In this document: positions 56,101 to 63,502 of the stretch, piece by piece
How positions within the stretch are numbered: the first letter of the stretch is position 1
Layout of the letters: each line of letters begins with the position of its first letter
NCBI GenBank assembly: GCA_944989445.1
Contig: CALYLW010001188.1
Coordinates: 1-64,000, forward strand
DNA: 64,000 bases
Direction of reading: 5' to 3'
Origin: Ampullaceana balthica
Taxonomy: Eukaryota; Mollusca; Gastropoda; Lymnaeidae
Made by a program: the position numbers and the translations under genes
The notes under the pieces: generated by a model
Databases searched by the model: none
Told to the model about the DNA's origin: nothing
What the model saw: only the letters and a program-made list of their open reading frames with translations

Positions 56101-57298
56101 TATAAAAACGTGTTTTTTAAAAATCATTTTATTACCTTTATTTTAACTTTCCTCTGCAGGTCCATAAAATGAATTTGCGCCCCTATTTTTTTTTATTTTA
56201 CTACGTGCGTTTGCACGAAAAATCGGAGTCCTTGTCCGGCCCTGCTAAGAGTGAGATTATCTAAAGTTTTATTATTTTTAATAAATGATATCAACAAGGA
56301 TATAGCTAAAATATTTTAAAACTCAATATTAAAATTAAAAAGTTGTCTTTATAAGCGAATGTCTTTATTCATATGAAAAAAATGCATCTCTACTATGTGG
56401 AAATTTATCTCCACCTTATTATATCATCCCACCTAATACTTCAGCCAAACAGCTTAAATTGAGACTAGTCAAAATTTCTTTCGCAGAAAACTCCCAGTCA
56501 ACAGAAATCTCCCCAGTTCACAGTTCATATAGTACTTACCAAAGGAGATTTGAAAGTCTAAAAAAGGGATTTAAACACAAGTTTTTAAGCTGTGAAGGTT
56601 TAGCTGCTGCAGGATTTTTCTATGCTGGTAATAAGAAGGTTATGAAGCTATCGCAATAATATGTAAACATGTTAAGTAAAATAAGACTGGAATGCAAATA
56701 TATGTTAAGTATAAAAAATGTTTGAAAATTGTATTTAATTACCACACATTAGGATTAATAAAATATAATAGGCACGTTTTTAAATTAAACTTCTTTACTC
56801 TTCGGGCGCACAGGTTACGGTGACTGCGTGCGATGTTTCCAGTGTGGCCTTGGTCTGAGGGGCTGGAATCCTGGTGACAATCCTTTGGAGGAACATCGCA
56901 GACATGGGCCATCTTGCCCACATTTAAGACATCTCAATGAAATTGAAAGCCGTACAATCAATGACATGTTCGGTAGGACTGAGCCTTTAGTTAAAATTAT
57001 ATGAAAAAAATAAACAGCAATTAGGATTATCCTTTAACAAAAAAGTAATTTTTTCATAATTAAATATTCACGATGATTCTTCTCCGTCTTTGCAGGGAAG
57101 AACTCAAAGAATAATTTAATGCTTTTTCTTTTGAAAACAGAAATAAAAGACTGCAAAGTATGCAAGAGAGCACCAATAGAAGCATTGTTTTTGCCCTGTG
57201 GACATTTAATCACTTGTCGGAACTGTGCAATGCTTTTAACCCATTGCCCGGTCTGCTATAGTCTAATCAGGGCTACAGTAAGAACCTACATAATATGA
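36964..57298 (+). CDS. Inhibitor of apoptosis protein: four BIR-like modules plus RING
   Basis: Exons 36964-37873, 38282-38416, 39747-39899, 41538-41735, 42024-42194, 56487-56627, 56814-56972 and 57141-57298 join in phase 1 at every junction, giving about 674 residues. An optional exon at 48245-48301 would add 19, and an alternative last acceptor adds 15. BIR-1 (residues ~188-250) is atypical; BIR-2 (exons 2-3) keeps CFxC but lacks the His/Cys pair. BIR-3 (exons 4-5) and BIR-4 (exons 6-7) have the exact C-x2-C-x16-H-x6-C zinc pattern. A C3HC4 RING closes the protein. In this family BIR domains bind caspases or IAP-binding-motif proteins and the RING is an E3 ubiquitin ligase; that role here is inferred. 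The start ATG is the first in the open frame and the N-terminal ~180 residues are unrecognised, so the true start is uncertain. Confidence 0.85.
38282..38416 (+). CDS. IAP exon 2: N-terminal half of degenerate BIR-2
   Basis: The acceptor is AAATCCCAG and the donor GATG|GTATGA; phase 1 at both ends. Encodes SFSSLEERLETLRGLHEELQ, then MASNGYYRDG. The ending GYYRDG corresponds to the GFYYAG of normal BIRs, at which the other BIRs also have their intron. Confidence 0.75.
38870..39170 (+). repeat. Helitron-like repeat fragment in IAP intron 2
   Basis: Contains CTTACGTTCCTGTCCGGTTC, CAACGTAAAATAAAACCAAT, TTCTGATGGTCCTAGAGATT, GATCGCTTGAATGTACCGTG and AGCTTATCTCTATAGCATCT, in the order seen at 55195-55680. 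Confidence 0.65.
39249..39692. repeat. Fold-back repeat, copy 2 (~175-bp arms)
   Basis: The arm 39249-39423 (AATGTGATGACTTCTAAGAA through TATAAGTGGACTAAAAAGAA to CTAAAAACTTGGGGCGGGCG) is inverted at 39517-39692 with moderate divergence. The loop contains CATATGCAGTTCACTCATTG. Lies in IAP intron 2. Confidence 0.8.
39747..39899 (+). CDS. IAP exon 3: C-terminal half of degenerate BIR-2
   Basis: The acceptor is TTTATTTCAG and the donor CTTG|GTAAAT; phase 1 at both ends. Encodes EPLFCFVCWKCEVKHPLTTL and ELKGKCLQCMCDNQRSQIF. The first zinc pair CFxC is kept, but no His-x6-Cys follows at the right place, so the zinc site is probably lost or rebuilt from other cysteines. Confidence 0.75.
40126..41081 (+). 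mobile_element. Non-autonomous Helitron-like element with 3' hairpin
   Basis: Starts TCCTATATAATAAAAGGCAA and ends CCCGTCCTTGGACGGGCTTTGTTGCTAG, written here as hairpin CCCGTCC-TT-GGACGGG (41054-41069) followed by 12 bases ending CTAG. It is inserted between A and T within TA-rich DNA. 5'-TC, 3'-CTAG, a subterminal hairpin and an A/T target are the classic Helitron signature. The middle carries the core shared with the other Helitron-like copies and a G-rich minisatellite. No Rep/helicase is encoded. It lies in IAP intron 3. Confidence 0.75.
40740..41015. repeat. G-rich minisatellite in the Helitron-like element
   Basis: About six imperfect ~40-45 bp units of the form TAGGGTCTCTGGACAGACCG followed by CGGTGT and a G run. 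Confidence 0.85.
41082..41130. repeat. (TA)n microsatellite
   Basis: An uninterrupted TA dinucleotide run directly after the Helitron 3' end. The Helitron 5' end is also preceded by a TA run (40109-40125). Confidence 0.95.
41538..41735 (+). CDS. IAP exon 4: N-terminal half of BIR-3
   Basis: The acceptor is GCGTAACAG and the donor GCTG|GTAATG; phase 1 at both ends. A polar linker is followed by YPDYNSYQRRLESFYQL and LLALSGFFYAG, the helix and GFFYAG of a BIR. Confidence 0.85.
42024..42194 (+). CDS. IAP exon 5: zinc-binding half of BIR-3
   Basis: The acceptor is ATCCTAAAG and the donor CAAG|GTATGA; phase 1 at both ends. Cys codons at 42044 and 42053, His at 42104 and Cys at 42125 give C-x2-C-x16-H-x6-C. 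The usual Trp after the second Cys is replaced (GMSLKKM), which could affect peptide-groove binding. Confidence 0.88.
42195..43754. other. IAP intron 5, unassigned part
   Basis: A GC-richer block at 42290-42760 (CATCATCATCATCAGTCCCT, a G run, an open frame of 130 codons) looks like a repeat of unknown type rather than an exon, since no splice phase or family fits. The rest is AT-rich without features. Confidence 0.35.
43941..44257 (-). repeat. LTR (3' LTR in element sense)
   Basis: 317 bp, TGTCACTG...CCGTGACA; partner of 47542-47859. Confidence 0.9.
44588..44768. repeat. Four ~42-47 bp tandem units inside the LTR element
   Basis: AGTCTCTGGTTTTATCATTT plus AGGAATTCACAGA recurs at about 44590, 44632, 44679 and 44726, with spacers ending in AATATTAAT or TCTTTTTAAT. 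Confidence 0.85.
45390..46622 (-). pseudogene. Decayed gag of the LTR element
   Basis: Three minus-strand frames in order. 46622-46422 starts with an ATG and forms a Glu/Lys-rich coiled coil (KEEEKLRIAEEKENQRIAEE repeats). 46252-46004 has a capsid-like stretch (DVYLDYFESIMAMKG, LTGEAFEAYNSI) of Gypsy-type gag. 45788-45396 has a CCHC zinc knuckle (CWYCNKPGHMAKQC) followed by a repeated 20-residue RQSWRE..NHNSI.RDY motif. Frame changes (one at the A run near 46432-46441) and a stop between blocks break it. Confidence 0.75.
47542..47859 (-). repeat. LTR (5' LTR in element sense)
   Basis: 318 bp, TGTCATTG...CCGTGACA; followed by the second CTAAC. The primer-binding site lies just inside on the minus strand. 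Confidence 0.9.
48245..48301 (+). CDS. Possible linker exon of the IAP gene
   Basis: The acceptor TTTTTTCATCAG and donor AGAG|GTTTGT bound 57 bases, phase 1 at both ends like all other exons of this gene. It encodes KMCKLQKSSFISEENSQR after a shared Asp codon. There is no domain. It is included only because acceptor and phase fit; it may not be used. Confidence 0.35.
48302..49084. other. IAP intron, no element recognised
   Basis: AT-rich. Includes AAATAAATAAAT and a CACACA-rich stretch near 48370-48450. A short splice-like candidate at 49025-49054 does not fit the phase. Confidence 0.4.
49085..49640. repeat. Composite repeat, copy 2
   Basis: Same arrangement as 31605-32150: CAGAGGCGTCACTAGGGTTG, the GGGGCCGTCCATAAATGACG MITE start, CTATGGCGGATTAAAA and GGGCTAAAGCC. 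Good similarity over ~500 bp. Confidence 0.75.
49641..50003. other. Unassigned stretch before the minisatellite
   Basis: Moderately GC-rich; contains TGACATGACACTTTTATGGT and GTGCATGACACTTTTAAGGT as a diverged direct repeat (about 49788 and 49881). Its style and the GACCGGAGAGT string recall the solo LTR at 57415-57943, so it may be a degraded LTR, but no boundary was found. Confidence 0.3.
50004..50995. repeat. 25-bp minisatellite, about 39 units
   Basis: The unit GTGTAGGAGAGCTGTAGTGG plus ACAGA is repeated with few substitutions (GAGTTTTAG, GAGAGAG and ACAGT variants form higher-order patterns). Since 25 is not a multiple of 3, the minus strand stays open in a 25-residue cycle, giving a 236-codon artefact frame. 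Confidence 0.97.
51290..52684 (-). pseudogene. hAT transposase relic (ZMYM/P52rIPK type), centrally deleted
   Basis: Minus-strand order: an N-terminal acidic segment starting at an ATG (52684-52376) and a TTF-like zinc-finger region with CGRWFTSNNYIRHLSNGHK and RNWLVYSVTKDSVF (about 52330-52160). Then EIDADKIFESIPRHPVHRKK (about 51900) and the C-terminal dimerisation domain with PISVASGERSFSKLKLINNY (about 51400-51490). The catalytic middle is missing and several stops interrupt. It is an internally deleted, inactive copy. Confidence 0.75.
52730..54090. other. Non-coding 5' region of the hAT element
   Basis: AT-rich with a C run near 53075. No further element was recognised. Confidence 0.4.
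54091..54730. mobile_element. hAT-like MITE (TAGGGCTG), copy 2, inverted
   Basis: TAGGGCTGTTAACGATTAAT at the left and TTAATTTCCGCATCCCTA at the right are the inverse of 34563-35332. Target duplication is not clear (TTGTATTT versus TTTTATTG). Confidence 0.75.
55195..55680 (+). repeat. Helitron-like repeat, two partial tandem copies
   Basis: The segment TGCCAACGTAAAATTAAACC, CTGATGGTCCTAGAGA.CTC, AAATTTTACCACAGATAGA and CGATCGAATGTACCGT occurs at 55255-55400 and again at 55450-55620. Confidence 0.75.
55819..56119. repeat. Fold-back repeat, copy 3 (~100-bp arms)
   Basis: The arm 55819-55918 (AAAAACACGTTTTTATAAGT to CTAAAAACGTGGGGCG) is inverted at 56019-56119 with few differences. The loop matches that at 22607-22694 in inverse orientation. 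Confidence 0.85.
56487..56627 (+). CDS. IAP exon 6: N-terminal half of BIR-4
   Basis: The acceptor is TTCTTTCGCAG and the donor GCTG|GTAATA; phase 1 at both ends. Encodes SSYSTYQRRFESLKKGF and LAAAGFFYAG. Clearly related to exon 4 (YNSYQRRLESF...GFFYAG), showing internal duplication. Confidence 0.9.
56814..56972 (+). CDS. IAP exon 7: zinc-binding half of BIR-4
   Basis: The acceptor is GGGCGCACAG and the donor TTCG|GTAGGA; phase 1 at both ends. Cys codons 56834 and 56843, His 56894 and Cys 56915 give C-x2-C-x16-H-x6-C. GLRGWNPGD carries the Trp and acidic residue expected in an IBM-binding BIR. The most canonical BIR in the gene. Confidence 0.93.
57141..57298 (+). CDS. IAP last exon: C-terminal RING finger
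   Basis: Encodes DCKVCKRAPIEALFLPCGHL, then TCRNCAMLLTHCPVC and RATVRTYII before TGA (57296-57298). The ligands fit C-x2-C-x11-C-x-H-x3-C-x2-C-x6-C-x2-C, the IAP RING. The hydrophobic tail after the last Cys is the dimerisation and E2-contact end of this class. Two acceptors are in frame: AAAACAG (57140) and a stronger CCGTCTTTGCAG (57095), the latter adding 15 residues. Confidence 0.93.
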
Positions 57299-57356
57299 TT
57301 ATTATTGAATGATGGTTTGAATAATGTTTGAGTCTCTATATTTATACAAATATTGC

Positions 57357-57362
57357 AATAAA
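57357..57362 (+). terminator. Polyadenylation signal AATAAA of the IAP gene
   Basis: AATAAA lies 59 bases after the TGA and just before the solo LTR at 57415. It is the first such signal after the stop. Confidence 0.6.
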
Positions 57363-57414
57363 TTTTAACATAATATTTATTCATATAAAATGCAAATGCG
57401 AAAGTAATTATGTT

Positions 57415-57943
57415 TGTCAGGGGTATGAGAATCCCTGTGAGTGAATGCTTGTTGACCATGAGAACACTTTTCATGAATATAATGTTTTAGTGAACTCCTG
57501 GTCACATGGGCGTGTGACCAGAGGACACGCCAGAGTCAGTCGAGACCAGTTTAGGGGTTTAAAGAGACGAGTTGGCAGAGTTGTGTAGTGTTAGACCGGT
57601 GGGGGAAGACCGGAGAGTCATAGTAAGACGGAGTTGAAGTCTAACGTCGCCCAGAAGCGGTCGAGTCGGACCGAGGGGACCTAGACGTTTGTGTATAAGT
57701 AGATCTGAAGAGGACGAGCAGTGGCTCAGGAGCGGTCGAGTCGGACCGAGGGCATGCTCGTGAAAAAACTATAATATCGGGTGGTGTGTACAGCCAGTTG
57801 TATAAAGGTGTATTTGCTGTCTAGGCAGGACAGCCAGTGTGTACAGTTGTGTATAGTAGAATAAACATTGAATTGTTACACAGACTTGTGTCATCTCTTG
57901 AGTTTTGTATGTAGCGGAGAGCAAGGCAACAATCCACTTAACA
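57415..57943 (+). mobile_element. Solo LTR with 5-bp target duplication
   Basis: Begins TGTCAGGGGTATGAGAATCC, ends CAATCCACTTAACA. ATGTT flanks both sides (57410-57414 and 57944-57948). Inside are a possible promoter (GTGTATAAGTAGATC near 57691) and AATAAA near 57861. No internal element remains. It is a different family from the 43941-47859 LTRs. Confidence 0.85.
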
Positions 57944-58111
57944 ATGTTCAGTTATTCTAAATAATAAACCACTCTTGAAACAATCTTCCTATACATGTCA
58001 AGTAGTGAAGTGAATTTTTTTTAGCTTGTGGGCTTTATTGTTTATAATTTGTAGACATACAAAATACAGAATATTAAGTAATATGATTGTGCAAAAACAT
58101 TTTAAAATGAC

Positions 58112-58113
<2 letters not shown>

Positions 58114-58190
<77 letters not shown>
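58114..58190. repeat. (TTG)n microsatellite
   Basis: About 25 uninterrupted trinucleotide units. The poly-Thr open frame on the minus strand is an artefact. Confidence 0.97.
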
Positions 58191-58191
<1 letters not shown>

Positions 58192-58892
58192 GTCCACCGT
58201 GATCGACGAGAACCATTCTCATCACAAGTCATATGCGTCTAGATGATTTGTCACCTTATTGACTCCCGTTGACCTAATTGCGCGTTTAAAATACTTTACA
58301 ATCATTAGCTTTGTTATTTTATTAGCTTCTGGTACACTCTTACTTTTAATTTATAGGAGCTGTAATGATCCGATATTATATCTAGGGCCCTTAAGAGATA
58401 GATACAGAAGAAAATGTATCTGACACTTTTTAACTTACCCACCACACATTGCACAACAAATACTTATGGCCACCTGTGACCTCCTCTTACTCTTGAATTA
58501 TCTCAATATATTATTTTTTAAACCCATTACTGTATTATAATTGAAATGAGTACTTGGTGCTCATGTCAACACCGATGACATTCAAACCTGCGTTTTTTGC
58601 TAGTGCTCTACTGAATAGAGACTCTCATTAACTCTAAAGTCTAGGAAATCATGTGGTCTTACATGCAAAAATCCCGATGATGAAATTTTCAATTTAAAAT
58701 TCGTTCTATTCCTGGAATGCACAAATTATTTTTCCATGTGATCTATTAAAATGATCCGAATCATTACCACGTCATTCATGGCTTGCCGCTCATAAATCTT
58801 CAGCTTTGATACATTCAGGGCACCAATACCAGAATATTGATCTCTTGGTTCCTCAATGACCAATGTCAGTGTTCCGGAGATGGAGCTCTTAA
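58191..58892. other. No gene seen
   Basis: AT-rich, unique-looking sequence between the microsatellite and the satellite array. Confidence 0.4.
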
Positions 58893-60376
58893 CACCATCG
58901 TAACTATTAGAATAACTTCAGACTGTTACTTGTGTAAGTCACTATGGATGGAGAGGTTCACATGGACCAACATATCACCATCGTAACTATTAGAATAACT
59001 TCAGACTGTTAGTTGTGTAAGTCACTATGGACCAACATATCACCATCGTAACTATTAGAATAACTTCAGACTGTTTGTTGTGTAACTGACTATGGATGGA
59101 GAGGTTCACATGGACCAACATATCACCATCGTAACTATTAGAATAACTTCAGACTGTTAGTTGTGTAAGTCACTATGGATGGAGAGGTTCACATGGACCT
59201 GCATATCACCATCGTAACTATTAGAATAACTTCAGACTGTTAGTTGTGTAAGTCACTATGGATGGAGAGGTTCACATGGACCAACATATCACCATCGTAA
59301 CTATTAGAATAACTTCAGACTGTTAGTTGTGTAAGTCACTATGGATGGAGAGGTTCACATGGACCAACATATCACCATCGTAACTATTAGAATAACTTCA
59401 GACTGTTAGTTGTGTAAGTCACTATGGATGGAGAGGTTCACATGGACCGGCATATCACCATCGTAACTATTAGAATAACTTCAGACTGTTAGTTGTGTAA
59501 GTCACTATGGATGGAGAGGTTCACATGGACCAACATATCACCATCGTAACTATTAGAATAACTTCAGACTGTTAGTTGTGTAAGTCACTATGGATGGAGA
59601 GGTTCACATGGACCGGCATATCACCATCGTAACTATTAGAATAACTTCAGACTGTTAGTTGTGTAAGTCACTATGGATGGAGAGGTTCACATGGACCAAC
59701 ATATCACCATCGTAACTATTAGAATAACTTCAGACTGTTAGTTGTGTAAGTCACTATGGATGGAGAGGTTCACATGGACCAACATATCACCATCGTAACT
59801 ATTAGAATAACTTCAGACTGTTAGTTGTGTAAGTCACTATGGACGGAGAGGTTCACATGGACCGGCATATCACCATCGTAACTATTAGAATAACTTCAGA
59901 CTGTTAGTTGTGTAAGTCACTATGGATGGAGAGGTTCACATGGACCAACATATCACCATCGTAACTATTAGAATAACTTCAGACTGTTAGTTGTGTAAGT
60001 CACTATGGATGGAGAGGTTCACATGGACCAACATATCAACATCTTAACTATTAGAATAACTTCAGACTGTTAGTTGTGTAAGTCACTATGGATGGAGAGG
60101 TTCACATGGACCAACATATCAACAGCGTAACTATTAGAATAACTTCAGACTGTTAGTTGTGTAAGTCACTATGGATGGAGAGGTTCACATGGACCGGCAT
60201 ATCACCATCGTAACTATTAGAATAACTTCAGACTGTTAGTTGTGTAAGTCACTATGGATGGAGAGGTTCACATGGACCAACATATCATCATCGTAACTAT
60301 TAGAATAACTTCAGACTGTTACTTGTGTAAGTCACTATGGATGGAGAGGTTCACATGGACCAACATATCAACAGCG
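58893..60376. repeat. 83-bp satellite, about 18 units
   Basis: The unit contains CACCATCGTAACTATTAGAA, TAACTTCAGACTGTTAGTTG, TGTAAGTCACTATGGATGGA and GAGGTTCACATGGACCAACA. Units are nearly identical. One near the left edge is shortened by about 19 bp, and a CCGGCA/CCAACA variant alternates in part of the array. Confidence 0.97.
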
Positions 60377-61255
60377 TAAGAAACCAGGCCAGATATCATT
60401 AAGGTTTCACAGACAAATTTGGACGCTTCTGGAGTAACTCAAATATTTAAATTTAAATATTGAAGAAATTGAAGATTGGCCTTAACTACCTAGGCTCTCC
60501 ATGATGTTTAAGATAAACAAATAAACTGTTCCATTGCACTAGCATTGAGCACAAACAGTGATGAGGTAAGGACAGTTCGGGCTCAACACAGGTTAACACT
60601 GCGGGAATGATCCGTTCTTGCCTCGGACGACCGGCAAATGAAACAAACTTGCGAAATAATCATTAATGGCTAGGGCGTCTTCACATTCATTGCCGGCTTC
60701 CCTAGACACTGGCTATGTAGCACATGTCAAGTTTATATCCTCTTTGGCCCTTTAGAAATATAGTCAACCTCATCCAGAATTATGGGTGCCGGATAAACAA
60801 ACGAATTGTACGCGGCCCTTAAATAAAAAAGACTGAAGATAGTTGTTCTTAGCGGATTTAGTTTGTCAAGTTTTATTCATTCCCCATTGTCTTTCAACCC
60901 ACGCTTTGTTTAATTTCTTTCATTTGCTGTTCATCCAACGGAAACAATTAAGATCTTACACTAAATATATAATTATATGTAAACATTTTAGTCTTCCATT
61001 CCATTAGCGTTTGATCATTGTGTAGAATTCGACCAGATAGTTTAAAAAATATATCGTAATTAATCGTGCTATAAGTTATTTATTTTAAAAATTGTGTTGT
61101 AGTCTTTAATTTAAAGATATTGGAAACGCATTAAGATGCAGATTTTATTTTCAATATTATCAAAGTCGTAAATAACGTTTTTATGTAAGACATTTAAGAA
61201 GGATAAGCCACAGCTTTCAAGGTAGATAAAGATGAATTAAATTCAGTGACTAGCA
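60377..61255. other. No gene seen
   Basis: AT-rich sequence between the satellite and the SINE, no recognisable coding or repeat. Confidence 0.4.
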
Positions 61256-61258
61256 TNN

Positions 61259-61460
61259 CAAAGGCCACGGCTATGAGGGTTCCACGCAATGCCCAGCCGC
61301 CTTTGTTTCCCTAACTAGTGTCAGCTATTCATCCTTAGCTGGGTGGCTCCACGGATACCCCTGGCCCCGAGATCAAAGCCCTGCCTTCACGGGGATTCGA
61401 AACAGTGACTATCGGTACCCCAGCCGAACGCGCATGCCACTTGACCACCGTGATACTCGT
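61259..61460 (-). mobile_element. tRNA-derived SINE (Pol III A and B boxes intact)
   Basis: On the minus strand the head carries A box TGGTCAAGTGG (61437-61447) and B box GTTTCGAATCCC (61392-61403), both close to consensus. They are followed by a ~130-bp body. The tail end abuts two unresolved N bases (61257-61258), so the true 3' end is not visible. The A box fits TRGYNNARNGG exactly. Confidence 0.8.
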
Positions 61461-63100
61461 TTTTGAAAAGAAAGTATTAAAATTAAATATGGTCATGGTC
61501 CTATTTCAAAGTTTCCATTAAGAAAAAAAATTACTTTCAAAATGTAAGGAAATCCCGAAAATAACGCAAGGGGAAAAAAAGCCCCGTCGTCAAAGCCATC
61601 GCCACAATAAAGCAATATTATAATATATAAAATGAAATAACAGAGGAGGACAACACAGCTAATTCAAGAACATCTATTGTGTACAAAATATAAACAACCT
61701 TAACACATTTAATCTGCAGTGTTGTTAGTTGAAAAAAGCAAATGGTGAAAATATTCATACTTTCCCTCCCTATGTGTTAATTGGATTAATTTGATTTTAT
61801 AATGTCGTAGTGGTAGTTATCTCACCAGCGCCTCACAGACTATACAAGCCTAAATATCCCTACACACTATACATCAAATAGTAATTACTCAAGACAGAAT
61901 TACCTCTGAATGAAAAAATAAGATACAGAAATTTATCGACCAAATCAATTTCCCCACCCCTCACCATCCCTCTCCACGTAACAGTATCGGCGTATCAGGA
62001 ATGTAGAACAACAATAAGGAATATTTCTTTGACACAAATCTGTAAAAAGAATCTCCATCATGTTAAAATTTGATTTGTGACCTATAACGATTGCCAATAA
62101 CGTCGTATTTCTATCTACTTATTACACACCAACATAAATTTCATTGAATAGATAAGGGGATAAAAACCCGAATATGTCAAATATTAAATATTTTAAAATA
62201 ATCAACTGTTCATATTGCAAACGACGTCATATAGCATGACGTAGGTCGCGAAGAACCCTCCAATCAAATCATATCTGCCTGGATTTTCCCCATATGACAA
62301 AAGAAGTAGATGTGACACAGAGAAAGAAGGTTTTATTTTCAGCTAATAACTAATGTAAGTGGATATATATATATATATAAGAAAATTGTTATAAAAATGA
62401 GTACCACTAATGCGAGATAGACACATAAATTAAACTTTACTTTAATTGCCATGTCCTTATTTAGCTTGAGTGTGACGAAACAGTTTCATTTTCGGAGCTA
62501 AAAATGTAAACAACTTGTTGGATCTAGGCAGAGTATAAAGATATTGTGAATGTAAAAATAGTTTTATGGTATTTTCCTACATAGCCATCCCACGTATCAT
62601 TGCTTATATTGAAACCAGCTAGTTGTAAAGAAAATTTAGTTAAAAAATTATTATTTGGACCCATAAAAAATTACTTCGTAATATTAATTTTTTAAAACAC
62701 ATTTTAGAGTGTATTTTAGCAGTTAAGTATTTTAAAATATCGTGTCTCAGGTGTAACACATTTTTTAAAGATTTAAAAAAAAATATTATTGTTACCTAGT
62801 GAAAATAATAAAGTATGTATTTTTAAAGCTAAACAGCTTGTTATTTTAAGGGGGTTAGTTTTTGTAATGCTAATTATTATTGGACTATTAAATGTAAATA
62901 TTATTCTTAATATGGACACGGAAGTCACTGTTCGTGAGGTGTCGACTACTAGATATTCCCCGTGGCAAGGATTGATTAGATCGTTATCCTTGTGTTCTTA
63001 GAGTTATATGAAAGCAAAAATCCCACATATGAAATCTATTTCATTAACTTTTTTAAATATGTAAATATAGCATATAACATAGCATTAAAATTTCAAAATG
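61461..63100. other. No gene confirmed
   Basis: AT-rich. A short TA run at 62366-62378. Open stretches here (for example 62789-63001) are hydrophobic low-information frames with no family likeness. Confidence 0.35.
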
Positions 63101-63126
63101 GTGGATTTAAGTTGACTTCGCTCAAA

Positions 63127-63192
63127 ATGGCTACCGTTGCTAAAATTTTGTATTCACCCAGCAAAGAAGAACTTACTTCAACTACACGAGAG
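63127..63192 (+). CDS. Possible first coding exon of a downstream gene
   Basis: CTCAAAATGG gives a good start context. The frame reads MATVAKILYSPSKEELTSTT then RE, up to a GAG|GTTGGG donor-like site. Composition is protein-like but no family was recognised and no compatible second exon was found in the window. Confidence 0.25.
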
Positions 63193-63301
63193 GTTGGGTT
63201 ATTAAATAGTTTTTTTTAAATTTGATAGTCTCTATCTCCGTGTGCTTATGTAGCTACAGAATTAAGTGGAAGGAAAAAGACAACCATCAACATTGGTAAT
63301 A

Positions 63302-63309
63302 TGACGTCA
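63302..63309. promoter_or_regulatory. CRE-like palindrome TGACGTCA
   Basis: A perfect cAMP-response-element octamer. Single short motifs occur by chance, and similar GACGTCA strings lie in nearby repeats, so function is uncertain. Confidence 0.25.
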
Positions 63310-63491
63310 TTAGTTTATTTCGGCCATTTTTACCGAGACAAACTACGGGGCTGTGGGACGGGAAGATTAAGTGACAGGACAGAAACTCTGACTTTCACTG
63401 TCCGAGGAATCTGACTTATTAGGCCAGCACCTCCGTGCTGTTCGATTTAAGGTTTTCAAGTGTGGCATTACATTTAGCTAACGATACGTAC

Positions 63492-63502
63492 AAGATGGCG
63501 GC
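63492..63502 (+). promoter_or_regulatory. YY1-like motif AAGATGGCGGC
   Basis: An exact match to the extended YY1 consensus, which in animals is often placed just downstream of a transcription start. Sequence around it (63290-63510) is less AT-rich than its surroundings. It suggests a promoter near the right edge of the window. Confidence 0.35.

Larger units (their letters stand above)
51008..56244 (-). mobile_element. Large hAT element (CAGGGCCGGAC tips) in IAP intron 5
   Basis: Tips CAGGGCCGGACTTAGCC and AGTCCTTGTCCGGCCCTG are inverted relatives. Flanks CTAAAAG and CTAAGAG are near-identical, suggesting an aged target duplication. The minus strand carries a transposase relic (51290-52684). 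Secondary insertions include 54091-54730 and the Helitron-like/fold-back block 55195-56150. Confidence 0.8.

Noticed and set aside
58893..60376. CRISPR-like array
   Set aside because: Units are contiguous 83-bp tandem repeats without unique spacers, and the DNA is eukaryotic.
61385..61460. Functional tRNA gene
   Set aside because: The A and B boxes are part of a longer SINE; the folded acceptor stem and anticodon arm do not form a convincing tRNA.
62789..63001. 70-codon hydrophobic frame
   Set aside because: Begins with a non-ATG codon, AT-rich, with no homology and no gene context.
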